NCBI GenBank assembly: GCA_030323885.1
Contig: CM059198.1
Location: 62,088,917-62,152,916, forward strand
Source: Branchipolynoe longqiensis
Taxonomy: Eukaryota; Annelida; Polychaeta; Phyllodocida; Polynoidae
Reading direction: 5' to 3'
DNA: 64,000 bases
Positions 53,441 to 64,000 of this stretch are shown piece after piece (within the stretch, counting starts at the first letter, position 1; each line of letters opens with the position of its first letter). Both the position numbers and the translations under genes were made by a program. The notes under the pieces are model-generated. The model worked only from the letters and a program-made list of their open reading frames with translations. It had not been told where the DNA came from and did not search any database.

Positions 53441-53778
53441 AATTGGTTGGATGGTTGGTGGAGTTTTACATCCTGGCAACATCTCAGGTCAAATCAGGAT
53501 GGGCACCAACTTGTGACAGTGCAGAATTATGGCGACTTTATAGCACTGCCATACTGGGAGACTAGGCCACCATCACCATGACCCGATATCCCACTCAGTT
53601 ACATTATCCTGACAACAAGCCAACCAGTATTTGCCCTATCCTAATAATGCCAAGCACCTGTCTAGAAAGCAACAAATATAAATGTTGTAAGTCATCGGTT
53701 TGACTTGACTGGGAATTGAACTGCCAACCTTCTGCATGGGAGGCCATTGCTCAAGTGATTCGGCCACCGCATCCAGTC
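53441..53778 (-). repeat. SINE-1 full-length copy with head B
   Basis: aattggttggatggttggtg to gattcggccaccgcatcc. An FB-1 element abuts its head. Confidence 0.9.
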
Positions 53779-53782
53779 TGAT

Positions 53783-54429
53783 ACCCCTGTCACACTACGA
53801 TGTAACGAGCCAACTTAAGCCGACATAGGTGACGTTTCGGCATTACATTGAGATGCAGTGGGTAACATCATGGTTATGTTAGGCAGACGTCGATTTACGT
53901 CGAGATACATCCAGTTACGTCAGCGCGCATCAAGGTTTTGGACATGTTTAAAACTTTCGACATATGCCAACGTTGGACAACGTAAGGGTTTTACGTTCGC
54001 CGTACATTATGTATGCATTAGGCGAATGTCGATGTACATTAGATGTGCGTTAGTCAAATGCTGCTCACTACGTTGCATTACGTTGACCTACTTCAAAGGC
54101 AGTGGTAACGTACAGTCCGCATAGTGATGGCGTATGGATAACGTGCACCTAACGTACGTCCAATGTACATTTAGCCACCGTGTCATGACGTATCTAACAT
54201 CTAGGTACGTAGTTCTGGGGATCGAATAACGTATATAACGTGCCGTGAGCATAATTACATTGTCCTCTCTTGTTGAACCATGTTATCACTACGCTTTACC
54301 GACGTTATGCTCACGTCAACTATGCACATTGATGTCCCGAATTTGCATATTACGCCGAGAAGTTTGAAGTGTAGAATTTATTTTCATGTTGTCCCTATGC
54401 TGGTGCCTTACGTCATAGTGTGAGAGGGC
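53783..54429. mobile_element. FB-1 foldback element copy d, longest
   Basis: Ends acccctgtcacactacgatg and cgtcatagtgtgagaggg. Centre aaggttttggacatgtttaaaactttc near 53932-53960. Left flank iterates acgtcga and tacgtc words. Right flank shares gtcctctcttgttgaa and tcactacgctttaccgacg with fragment g. Confidence 0.75.
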
Positions 54430-54483
54430 AACGATTTGGTGCTGCTTCGAAGCGAATTTATGAGAAAGTTTCTCTGCACTACT

Positions 54484-54506
54484 TTTTTTTTTTTTTTTTT
54501 TTTTTT
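54484..54506. repeat. T homopolymer run
   Basis: 22 to 23 consecutive T. Confidence 0.95.
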
Positions 54507-54511
54507 GGTCA

Positions 54512-54730
54512 ATTAGTTGTTTAAGCAGGGGAAATTTCAATCGTGGACGATTGGTCTTCCTCATTCCACTGCTCCTTGCCCTATCCTAATAATGCCGAGT
54601 GCCTGGCTAGGAAGCGACAGGTATAAATATTTAAGTCATTGGTTTGACTCGACCAGGGTTCGAACCCATGACCCCACGATCTACCAAACATGGGAGACGG
54701 ACGCTCTAACTCATTCGGCCATCCCATCTT
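54512..54730 (-). repeat. SINE-1 derivative with alternative 3' segment and head A
   Basis: ttagttgtttaagcagggga and cttcctcattccactgctcc replace the usual tail. The body and head to cattcggccatcccatct are normal. Confidence 0.8.
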
Positions 54731-55490
54731 TGACGAAGCAATAGACCATGGAAGCCATTCTAAAAGTAGTTTAATATCCATCGCCTCATGGAAGTCTTGC
54801 CCTAATCCTAAGTACCGTCTGCATCTACTTCCATTAGTAGGTGAGCATGTCACATGACCATGGTGAGATAGGAATCTGGGTCACAACTTAGTTTCAACTC
54901 CAGAAATCTTTGAGTGTGTGCTAAATTTATTAAGTTTGCAAGGTTTCCGTTAAAATGTCTACAAAGTTTTTCATTTTCATAAAAAGAAACTCCAAAAGAG
55001 ATTAATGTAAAGTGTAATAGTCAAGTTAATATATTTATCTAAAATATATGGTAAAAAATCAACATATGGCAAAACCTCGGATTAGTAAACCCTGTTTAAT
55101 CTGAAAATGTAGTTATTTAAGCAAGCAAACCAATGGAACAGATTTCCACCATTTATTTAATTCATTAACAATTTAGTAAAATCTGGACAGCGAATTCGGT
55201 GGGGAACTGATTAGGAAACTATAGATGTAAATCTCAATACAGGAAACTGGCTGGAAAACTAGCGAGAGAAAGAAATCCTAGATGCGCATCTTTATAAAGA
55301 ACTAGATGTGGAACTGACTAAGAAGCGACATGGGCCGCAGACAGTTGCGAGCAGATGTGAGTTGATATGAGCTGCAGGGTGGCCTCCATGCCCGTGTTTG
55401 AACTCGACCCTGGAGAGGCATCCATCAGTTGGGGTACTGACACACAACGCAGGAAACGGCATCCCGATCAGTACACTGCACGGGAACGGG
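54731..55490. other. unassigned sequence
   Basis: Nothing recognised. Confidence 0.4.
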
Positions 55491-55493
55491 CAC

Positions 55494-55830
55494 GGGGCGC
55501 GGTGGCCGAATCGGTAGAGCACAGGTTTCGCATGTGGGAGATCGGGAGTTCGGTTCCCGGTCGAGAGTAAAAACTGATGACTTATCAAATTGATACTTGT
55601 CGCTTCCTAGCCAAGCACTCGGCATTAATAGGATAGGGCAAGGACTGGTTTAGCTCAGTGTCGGATAATGTGATGGAGTGAGATATCGGGTCATGGTGCC
55701 AGTGGGCTGATATGCCCATCTGTCAGCAATATAAAGTCGGCATGACTGTGCACTCTCACAAGTCGGTACCCATCCTGATATGACCATAGATGTTGCCAGT
55801 ACGTAGAACTCCAACAAACAAATAACCAGG
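55494..55830 (+). repeat. SINE-1 full-length copy with head B
   Basis: cggggcgcggtggccgaatc, B box gggagttcggttcccgg, to ccaacaaacaaataacc. Confidence 0.9.
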
Positions 55831-55879
55831 AACTGGCAACCAGGGCACAGTCATAAAGCACAGCTTCAATTCGCGCCTG

Positions 55880-55955
55880 GGGAGCGAGCGCTGACCGGCT
55901 CCGAGCTGCTCCGAGCTGCTCAGAGCTGCTTTGAGCTGCTCAGAGCTGCTCCCTG
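55880..55955 (+). repeat. gagctgctcc minisatellite
   Basis: Six units of gagctgctccga/gagctgctcaga. Confidence 0.85.
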
Positions 55956-56063
55956 TAGGGAGACTGACTGCTCAACTGCACCCCTGGGGGAGGAGGCAGG
56001 AGAGGAGGGAGAGTGTCACGGAGAGTCGGGGCAGTCAGTCAATCATCTGCCACTCGCGGAACG

Positions 56064-56396
56064 TTGGCTGTTTGTTGGAGTTTTACATCCTGTCAACATC
56101 TGAGGTCATATCAAGACAGCTACCGACTTGTGACAGTGCACCCTCATGGTGACTTTATAATGCTGCGCCATTGGGAATTCACGCTGCCGGCACCATGATC
56201 CGATATCCCACTTAGTCAGATTATCTCCACTTTGAGCTAAGCCAGTCCTTGCCCTATTCTACTAAGGCCGAGCACCAGGCTAGTAAGCCGCAAGTATAAA
56301 TTTGATAAGTCGTAAGTTTGACTCGACCAGGAACCAAACTCCCGATCTCCCGCACACGAGGCCCACGCTGTACCGATTCGGCCACCGCGTCCCGTA
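56064..56396 (-). repeat. SINE-1 full-length copy with head B
   Basis: ttggctgtttgttggagttt to gattcggccaccgcgtccc. The flanks on both sides are similar to each other (gtcagtcaatcatctgc), so it sits in or beside an older duplication. Confidence 0.9.
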
Positions 56397-56810
56397 AGCG
56401 GAGGGAGGGAGGAGAGTCAGTGTGAGACGGAACAGGCAGTCAATCATCTGCACACACGGAAGGAGGAGGAGGAGGAGGTTGAGGATGAGGAGTAGGAGGA
56501 GGTGTTGAGGATACATACATTACGCTCTGGAGAAGACAGCACTCCCATAGGATTAAGTCAGCGAGGATGGACACCGTGTCGGTAAGCCCTGGAGTGTCTC
56601 GGACTTTTTTTTTGCTTCTAATGATTATTTATTTTTGTTGCTGCTTTCCCCCGGCTGGTTTCTAATTCGCTGCCTCTCCCCAGGAGGTGATGGCGTGTAC
56701 TGTGTAGATACTGGAGCAGCATATACAGACTGGTCGTGCACGAATCCGATACGCATACATATACAGTTTTCATATACATATAATATATACCTATACATAT
56801 ATACATTTGA
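56397..56810. other. unassigned sequence with possible first-exon motif
   Basis: atggacaccgtgtcg followed by gtaagc at 56567-56587 could be a five-codon first exon with a donor site, but no further exon was found. AT-rich tata repeats at 56755-56805. Confidence 0.25.
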
Positions 56811-57152
56811 CCAGACCCGGTGGCCGAATCGATAGAGCGCAGGCTTCCCATGCGGGAGGTCGCCGGGAGTTGGATTCCCGGTCGAGTCAAACCGATGATT
56901 TCCAAAATTGATACTTGCCGCTAGCTAGCCTGGCACTTGTCATTAATAGAATACGGCAAGGACTGGGTAGCTCAGTGTCAAGTTAATGTGACTGAGTTGG
57001 ATATCGGATCCTGATCATGGTGCTGGGTACCTGATTTCCCAGTGGGGCAGAACTTTAAAGTCACCATGAGTGTGCACTGTCACAAGTCGGTACCCGTCCT
57101 GATATGAGCTTAGATGTTGTCAGGACATACAATTCCAATAACCAACTAATCA
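56811..57152 (+). repeat. SINE-1 full-length copy with head B
   Basis: ccagacccggtggccgaatc to ttccaataaccaactaatc. Confidence 0.9.
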
Positions 57153-57264
57153 AGATATATGCATATATACATATATCCATATATATGCATATACAGATAC
57201 ACATACACATATTAAATACATATACATGCGTATTCACATCGCATACACAAACACATACGTATAC

Positions 57265-57970
57265 ACATACCCTCACTCACCCTCACTCACCCTCACCCCG
57301 TCTCACCCATTCACTCACTCTCACCCATGCTCACCCACCCTGACCCACAACCACCCAACCTCACTCACCCTCCCCCCACCCTTAATCACTCTCACCCCCC
57401 AACCCCACCCTCACACACCCTCACAGACGCTCACACACCCTCACACACCCTCACACACGCTCACACACCCTCACACACCCTCACACACCCTCACACACGC
57501 TCACCCACCCTGACCCACCCTTACTCACCATCCCGCACCCTTACTCACCCTCAGACACCCTGACCCACCCTGACCCACAACCACCCACCCTCAGTCACCC
57601 TCCCCCACCCTTACTCCCCCCTCACAACCCCCACCCTTACTCACCCTCACACCCCACCCTCACCCACGCTCACCCCCACCCTCACCCACGCTCACCCACC
57701 TTCACCTACCTCACCCACCCTCACCCACCCTCACCCACCCTCACCCACCCCTCACCCACCCTCACCCACCCTCCTCACACGCCCCCACCTCTCATCCACC
57801 CTCAACCACCATCACACCCTCCCTCACCCTCACCACCCGTCACTTACCCTAACCCAGCCTCACCGAACCAAACCCGCACTCACTCACTCACCCTCATCCA
57901 CCCAAGTCCACCCACCATCAAACCCTCCCTCACCCTCACCCACCGTCACCCCTCGTCACCCACCCTCACA
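57265..57970 (+). repeat. caccctcac minisatellite
   Basis: About 700 bp of ccctcacacaccctcac and ccctcacccaccctcac units. Not a telomere repeat (no ttaggg/ccctaa). Confidence 0.92.
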
Positions 57971-57987
57971 CCCATACACATAAACTC

Positions 57988-58530
57988 ATCCATCATCATC
58001 ATCATGCTGTCGGTCGCGATGCGACAAAGACTGCTTTCATTACTTGACTGCCACTCTCCTATTGTCAGTAGTTGTGTTGTGTTGCGTTGTGTTCCTCCTA
58101 GCTGATTTTCCGCTGTCGACGGAAGATGAGCTCGAGCAGCGCGGTCCTTGGTAACCCGGGCGACGACCGAGCCGGTATGGTGTTTTGTGCGGTTGTACAT
58201 TTCATGAAAGCTGCCTGCAAAAGTGTTGAAGTGCTGCTGGCTATTGCAAGTTACCAGCGGCACTCTCTCGGGGAGCAAATAGAGGTTTCACACCGGCAAG
58301 AACATGTCAAGACAGGCGCAAAACTATTTGTCCCTGCAGTGGCTGGTCGGGAGATGTTGGGAGTTCCATACATCAACCGCCCTTAATGCTGCCACAGTGA
58401 CATGGTTTTCTGTTTAGGGTTTGCTCCCTTAGCCTTCGGTTCTGTCAAGGACCTGTACCACAAGGCAGTGGTTTAGAACTCTGCAAGGCAGGGGCGTCAA
58501 ACTCCCTGAGGTATTGCTATAGCTGTATAC
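57988..58530 (-). mobile_element. LINE-K derivative, longest internally deleted copy
   Basis: Minus strand: 5' end near 58530, 3' tail (tga)n at 57988. It retains more 5' sequence than other derivatives (to the aacacaacgcaacacaacac stretch) before joining the 3' end at gagagtggcagtc. Confidence 0.85.
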
Positions 58531-59330
58531 CACTCATCCAGTGCAGCAATTACTCGCCATTTCCATACCCCAATACTCCAGGCTTGCTTGTGGGGTTGTT
58601 CCTAACCTCACAATGGTTACGGGCTGCAGAACTGCAGCAATATAGAAATGCCTCGATAAATCGGTCCAATCTTTGGTTGAAGGTTAATCTTCAGTAGGGA
58701 GAGTTATAGAAACTGGAGATGTCTTTACAACATTCAAAATGGCGAAGCATTAGGGCGGCCCCAAATCTCTCTGGTCGGGTTGTAGCAGAGCACTCGTGTC
58801 CAGTCGACAGCAGCAAGGGTTTAGGAGGAAGGGACGGGTAAAAGTGGGCACAGCGGTTCCAGCAACAAGAACAAAGCGAGAGAAACGATAAGGTAAAGGG
58901 CCCCACCCAAGCAAACAACTCCCTTGATCAGGGGGAGATTTAAGTCTGGGAGAAAAAAAAGAGGGTAGAGTATAGGAAAGAGAAATGAGGAGAGTTGAAT
59001 CTAGTCAAAGGACAGTGTCTATTTGCTCTATGCTGACCAGCCGGCGAGCCAAAGACATGGACGGAGTAAGAGTGGAAAGTGAAATGCTGGCGGGCTCCCC
59101 CTCGTGGAACTCTTTTCAGACATAATCAAGGAGGAGCATGGCCAGCGGAGAGGAGATAGAGAGAGGTGTGGATGAAGTGTGGTCCGGATAGCAACTGTCT
59201 GCACTCCGGGCCCATCTCCAACCCCATATATACCACCATATTGATACACACGAGGATACATCCAGTTTCTCCAACCGCCTTCTAAGAAAACCTGCTGCGC
59301 TCTCAGAGCCAAACCCCAGCTTCCCCCCCC
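58531..59330. other. unassigned sequence
   Basis: The ORF of 75 codons (58691-58918, minus) shows no domain I recognise. C run at 59323. Confidence 0.4.
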
Positions 59331-59332
59331 CC

Positions 59333-59745
59333 CATTCCTTATACGCGGTATGCGGCATGCAGCATGTGGTATGCAAATGGGAGGATTCCTTCTATGCGGT
59401 ATGCGGTATGCGGCATGCGTCTCCCCACCACCACCACTCCCACATGTTTCCCCTCCGCACCCCTGTGTGTGACCATTCCGTAATGATTAGTCGCCTCTCC
59501 TCGTCTAAAACTAATGGACACATGCGACTGAGGTTTCTATTCGCTAACCACATGCCGCATGCCACATGCCGCACCGATCGCTACAGGGACGGATCGTGTT
59601 GCTGCATTTGCATTTGCATTCGCATTCACATTCGCATACCGCGTGTAAGGAATGTAGCCCATTGACTTCAAGGCGTTTCGATTTTTTGCCGCATTTGCAT
59701 TCGCATACCGCATGCCGCATACCACGTGTAAGGAAACTCCTACAC
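59333..59745. mobile_element. possible foldback element with gcatac/gcattc words
   Basis: ccttatacgcggtatgcggc near 59337 is the inverse of cgcataccgcgtgtaagg at 59633 and again of cgcataccacgtgtaagg at 59713. The flanks iterate tatgcggcatgc on the left and ttgcattcgcat on the right. Boundaries are not certain. Confidence 0.5.
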
Positions 59746-60480
59746 GCAACCAACCATGCATCCCGTTAAAGGGAGAATGTTGTTGGGTGCAGGAGGAACC
59801 GGGAAATGGGGGAGGAGAAGACCAATATTGGGAGCAGCTCAGAGCGACACTCAACCATTAATCTGTTCCTCCAGGGGAAGGGATGAGGGAATCTCTCTGT
59901 ACCCCCTTGAGGCGTGAATCTGTGTGTGGGAGGGAGGGGGGAGGTGGGGCGAAAGAGGGGTGGGTGGTAGTGCTGTCAGATTTAGGTCCTGGAGCAATCA
60001 CACATCTGACTTCTTAGTGGCCGGGAAAACCCAGTCAGTGAGCAAAATCAGCAGTAATTTAAATAAGGAAATTGTCCGTTGAGATAATTTATTGTGAGGA
60101 GAATGAATCCCTAAGGGGTTGAAATTCATGTTTTCCGTTATATTTATTCCTAACTGCTATAGTTGGTTTCGTCACGGAAAGAGCTTTAATTTGATATGCA
60201 ACATGGTGTATAGGTTGTATATGGACGCGAAAATTAGTCGGCTTCTGTGGGGGTGTGAGGTCGGCCATTGATCAATTAAAGAGGGCATGAGTGGCTGCCC
60301 TGATCTGCCGACCGTGGAGTGGGATCATAAAAGGGCGTGTGCTTTGCGCCGCGCTTATGGAGTCACGCAGCCGAGAGCTGAGTGCATTAAGGGTCAGTGC
60401 GTGAACTGGTAATTGCAACCGGGTTATAACTCATCTCGTGTTGAAATAACGGCAGCTTGGTATTATCACTGCGCACCAGT
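59746..60480. other. unassigned sequence
   Basis: Nothing recognised. Confidence 0.4.
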
Positions 60481-60820
60481 AACCAGACGGGATGGCCGAA
60501 TGCGTTGAGCGTCCACCTCTCATTTTGGTAGATCGTGGGGTTCGAAAACCTGGTCTAGTCAAAACCAATGACTTAGGAATTTATACTTGTCGCTGCCTAG
60601 CCAGGTGCTCAGTATTATTAGGATGAGGCAAGGACTGGTTGGCTCAGTGTTAGGATAATGTGACTGAGTGAGATATTGAGGCATGGTGCTAGTGGCCTGA
60701 TTTCCAAGAGGGGCAGCACTGTAAAGCCGCCATGAGTGTGCACTATCACAATTCGGTGCTCTCCTTGATGTGACCTTAGATGTTGCTAGGACGTATAACT
60801 CCATCAACCAACCCCCAACT
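60481..60820 (+). repeat. SINE-1 full-length copy with head A
   Basis: accagacgggatggccgaat, B box ggggttcgaaaacc, to ccatcaaccaacccccaac. Confidence 0.9.
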
Positions 60821-60890
60821 ATTTTGAGTTGACATAGTATGTATGGCCCTTCTAGGTAGCATGGAATGCTTCCTAAATGCACCCATCTCT

Positions 60891-61442
60891 AAAGGGCGTG
60901 TCATACTACGGCGTATGGCGGCGGCATACGCGTAATGCAGGGCAATAATTTGAAAAATGTTATAGGTCGAGATAAGCTGACCTTTGTGCACTGCAGGAGG
61001 TCCCAGCGGCGTATGAAGCATACGCGTAGTGTATGCCTGGCGTATGGCTACAGTATCCCTACTGTATAGCTACGTATGCAAAGCATATGATGATGTATAC
61101 TCGGCGTATTGGGACGTATTTTGACGGTTGGAGGTGACAGGACCAGCGTATGAGTAACATAGGCCGCTGTTTACCAAACGTGCTACTAATGTATCCCAAC
61201 GTACCACTAACATACACATAGCGTATGAGGAACGTATGAGCTGGCATAGGTTGAAAGTTTTGAACATGCACAAAACGTTTTCGGTGGCTCGACCTACGCT
61301 GACCTATGATGACCTATGAAGAGCATATACAACCTATGCCCAACCTATGCATAACGTATGATGCCATACGCCAATGTGTTGGTCAAAAATCAAATACATT
61401 GGCATACGCTAAGGCTATACACCGTAGTGTGACAGCCCTTTT
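60891..61442. mobile_element. FB-1 foldback element copy e
   Basis: Ends aaagggcgtgtcatactacg and cgtagtgtgacagcccttt. Centre gttgaaagttttgaacatgc/acaaaacgttttcg at 61250-61284. The flanks are built from cgtatg, gcatac and cgtaccac words in both orientations, with cctatgatgacctatga iteration to the right. Confidence 0.8.
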
Positions 61443-61487
61443 ACAGATGTTGTGAGTACGCCAGAGACACCCGGAGGGTGTCGGTTC

Positions 61488-61792
61488 AATGTATGGCTAA
61501 CCTATCCCGACTTACCGCTAACGTGTGCATAATGTATGCCAATGTACGCCCTGCATACGTCCAGCATATGAGAACCATATGAGCCACACACCAGCATAAG
61601 TTGAACATTTTGAACATCCACACATTTTCTTTTGCTGCTCGACCTATGCCGACCTATGCCGACCTATGAAAGCATATATGATGTATGCCCAACCTATGTG
61701 TAACCTATGATGGCATATGATGACGGATTGGTCGAAAACTGCATACGCCGGCACATGCTAATGCGATAGGTCATAGTGTGACAGGCCCTTTA
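61488..61792. mobile_element. FB-1 foldback element copy f, left end missing
   Basis: Starts within the family (ctaacctatcccgacttacc), centre gttgaacattttgaacatcc near 61601, right end gtcatagtgtgacaggccctt. Very similar in wording to copy e next to it. Confidence 0.7.
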
Positions 61793-62215
61793 ATGGATAT
61801 ATAGGTTCAAATCTTATGGAAATGGTGATGCTGTTTCCAGACTCAGCAACTTTGAGGTTAACAATTATTTGCATTGAGAACCCCCAGGTTAGCCGTAGCT
61901 ACCAGTACGATATTGCCTGGAGCCAGCCCTTAAAGGGACACCCATGTAAGGGCATTGGGCATTGGACGAGATGAATCGCTCCATGACAGAGATCAAACAA
62001 AACTGCCGAGATCAAACAAAGCTATTGCTCTTCAGAAGTAGCATCAAGAACTGATGTTGCATACTACATAAGCCAGGCGGAATGTTGCAGTATGCCTCTT
62101 GTCAGTTAGAGTCTATTGCCCTCTGGGAAGGGACTGATGCTGGCACTTGGCAAGCTTACACACCCGGAAGTGGGGTGCGTATTCGTCCCTGCCGTTACTA
62201 TAGACCATATTTTTT
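61793..62215. other. unassigned sequence
   Basis: Nothing recognised. Confidence 0.4.
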
Positions 62216-62219
62216 TTAA

Positions 62220-62546
62220 AGTGCATAGTTCGATGAATCATAAATTTTTCAAAACCGAAACAATTATCTAGAATGTATTCTACATATTTAACTTAGATAC
62301 TGATGCACTTATTAAACATTTGTTGCCACATAAAAGGGAAAACTGAGAAGATTTAATAGAATCTGTTACTATTGAAGCCTGTGTTTGCTCAAACTAATTT
62401 GATATGTTTGCACTTCAGATATCTTCAAACTTAACCATTTAAAATATAAGCTACTTCAAACTAAAATAAGGTAATTTATAACAATCAATTTAATATATTT
62501 ATCTATTAAAAATGACAGAACCTCAAAACCATCGGACTATGCAACT
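62220..62546 (+). mobile_element. TTAA-MITE, short form, TTAA duplicated
   Basis: Ends agtgcatagttcgatga and catcggactatgcaact. ttaa at 62216-62219 and 62547-62550. Same form as 19804-20121. Confidence 0.9.
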
Positions 62547-62550
62547 TTAA

Positions 62551-63170
62551 GCTTACGGTGAGCATCCCCCCTCCCACCTCCTACAAACACATGGTTCATG
62601 ATAACCAAACTTTCATTTGGATTCCTTGCCTTATATTGGTTTATTAATTCAGACAGGCGGAGACAGTGTTCTATAATGGCTGTTTATTCAGGTAGAGGAC
62701 AGGTAATCATATACAGGTGTGGTTGTCATGGTAATTATTCCCTCCGGGATTCACCGCCCCTCCCCCCCCCCAGTAGATGTTATGCTGAAACCGAACCCTC
62801 AACCCTACCCATTAGTGTCTTATTAGTGGTGTGGGTAGGTGGGTGAAGATACGCTTGAGAAGTTGTCCGGTTGAGGTCTGGAGGCGAAGTGTGGTTTAAT
62901 TTCAAATCGGGAGGTCAAGTGATGGTTTTGGCAGGAACTGAGAGGCTTGTTGTAAGTGGGGAGTTTGTGGGTGTCACACAAGGTGGCGCCACCGTAGCCC
63001 TATGGCTGGGGTGGTTAGTTAGTTTGGGGGTATGAGTGTAGGCGGCATTTGTATCGTTGGCTGGTGGGTCCCGTACCCGCCTGCGAATTACTCATGTTAC
63101 TAGTAACATGCACAATTGGATTGCAGTGCGATTGTACTGGCTAGTATTCTGCATTCTAGCTAGAACGCCA
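62551..63170. other. unassigned sequence
   Basis: An 82-codon ORF (62598-62846) has no domain I recognise. Confidence 0.4.
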
Positions 63171-63179
63171 CTTCGATGG

Positions 63180-63410
63180 GTCCATCCACATCCACATCCA
63201 CATCCACATCCACATCCACATCCACATCCACATCCACATCCTCATCCACATCCACATCCACATGCACATCCATATCCCCATCCACATGCCCATCCACACA
63301 TTCACCCACCCTCACCCACCATCACCCACACACTCACCCACACTCACTGTCACACTCTCTCCCCCACCCATCACCCACACTCGTCTACTCACACTCACCG
63401 ACCCTCACCC
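63180..63410 (+). repeat. ccacat hexamer array and related CA-rich tract
   Basis: 63182-63285 is a nearly pure (catcca)n array, followed by cccaccctcac-type repeats. Confidence 0.92.
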
Positions 63411-63639
63411 TGTCTCCTGCACCCTGGATGAGGCGCATGCCTGCCTTGCCCCTCCCCCCCTCCCCTCCCGACTGTAGATCAGGCCGCCAGCGGCCTGTGT
63501 TTGTCTGTGTGGGGGGGGGGGCGGTGGTGTTGTTGACCAGGTGTGGATGGATAACGCCTCAGCCTTTTCCTGCTCCCACTCAACCCCACTTAACCGCTCG
63601 CCACTCACTGCTAGGTGAGAACAGCTCAACATTCCCCCA

Positions 63640-63965
63640 CCCACCTACCCACCCAGCGCACACACCTACACCCAGACTCTACCACACAAAACAACACCAC
63701 ACCACATAACAAAAGACCCCACATACCCAAACAGCTAGAATACCCACCCACACACAAATCCACCACGCCCACCACACCCACCACAACAACCACACCTACC
63801 ACGCCCACCACACCCACCACACCCACCACACCCACCACACCCACCACACCCACCACAACAACCACACCTACCATGCCCACAAATCTCCATGTCCGCGCTC
63901 CCACCCACACCATAACCATACCCATACCCATTCCCAAGCTCATATCAAAACCCATCCCACACAAA
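63640..63965 (+). repeat. ccaccacac minisatellite
   Basis: CA-rich, with a clean 9-10-mer array cacccaccac at 63770-63850. Confidence 0.9.
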
Positions 63966-64000
63966 TGCCCCTGTCATATACACGTGGACATATTTGAATA

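Noticed and set aside
57265..57970. Interstitial telomere repeat
   Set aside because: Units are ccctcac/ccacc, not ccctaa/ttaggg.
58126..58386. 86-codon ORF conserved in several LINE-K derivatives (also 18594-18899, 30470-30691, 47227-47439 on the other strand)
   Set aside because: Antisense to the element's 3' tail, and the copies are too similar for an open frame to mean selection. The sense ORF starting MLPERV is equally open.

Overview
Animal genomic DNA that is almost entirely repetitive. I find no convincing host gene, no rRNA or intact tRNA gene and no CRISPR array. The evidence for an animal is metazoan-type retroelements (Ty3/Gypsy, a DIRS-type tyrosine-recombinase element, RTE-like and CR1-like LINEs), many tRNA-derived SINEs, several MITE/foldback families and abundant micro- and minisatellites. 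A SINE at 35782-36113 closely resembles, from memory, one common in molluscan sequences, so a marine lophotrochozoan (mollusc or relative) is my best guess. That is an inference and no search was run.

Layout. 1-6660: SINE-1 copies, a GTCACA-type foldback element (FB-1) inserted in a SINE, the first copies of a ~101-bp satellite (SAT-101), a 241-bp MITE and a CR1-like LINE 3' end. 6660-13350: the only protein-rich block. A broken DIRS-like element (gag-like start joined to a tyrosine recombinase, minus strand) lies inside 45-bp inverted terminal repeats, with a broken Ty3/Gypsy element nested in it; a related ~320-bp palindrome sits next to the left ITR. 13350-19400: MITE, RTE-like LINE 3' end, dimeric SINE-2, the 5' part of a LINE family (LINE-K) and SINE-1. 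19800-21370: a TTAA-MITE whose right terminus appears to have been amplified into a 1.2-kb satellite. 21880-26350: minisatellites, a SINE-2 dimer and a GT-rich/CA-rich giant imperfect palindrome. 26650-32000: SINE-1, a foldback element filled with a 10-bp word repeat, a pyrimidine tract, a LINE-K derivative and FB-1. 32740-35370: SAT-101 array with CTCF-like motifs, interrupted by a LINE-K derivative with a 10-bp target duplication, then SINE-1 split by a second foldback family (FB-2). 35780-38640: SINE-3, a ~510-bp dispersed repeat, SINE-2 dimer, TTAA-MITE, then a 500-N assembly gap. 39142-40310: CA-repeat tandem array and a purine tract. 40350-64000: more SINE-1 (some with tandemly repeated 3' parts), foldback elements, TTAA-MITEs, an RTE-like LINE 3' end and C-rich minisatellites.

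How the parts relate. Elements insert into one another repeatedly, so relative ages can be read: SINE-1 and SAT-101 are old hosts for FB-1, FB-2, TTAA-MITE, SINE-1 and LINE-K insertions. The most unusual theme is the foldback elements. Their termini and a central palindrome are conserved between copies, while the flanks are built from short words that are iterated within a copy and different between copies. All boundaries were read by eye and may be off by a few bases.
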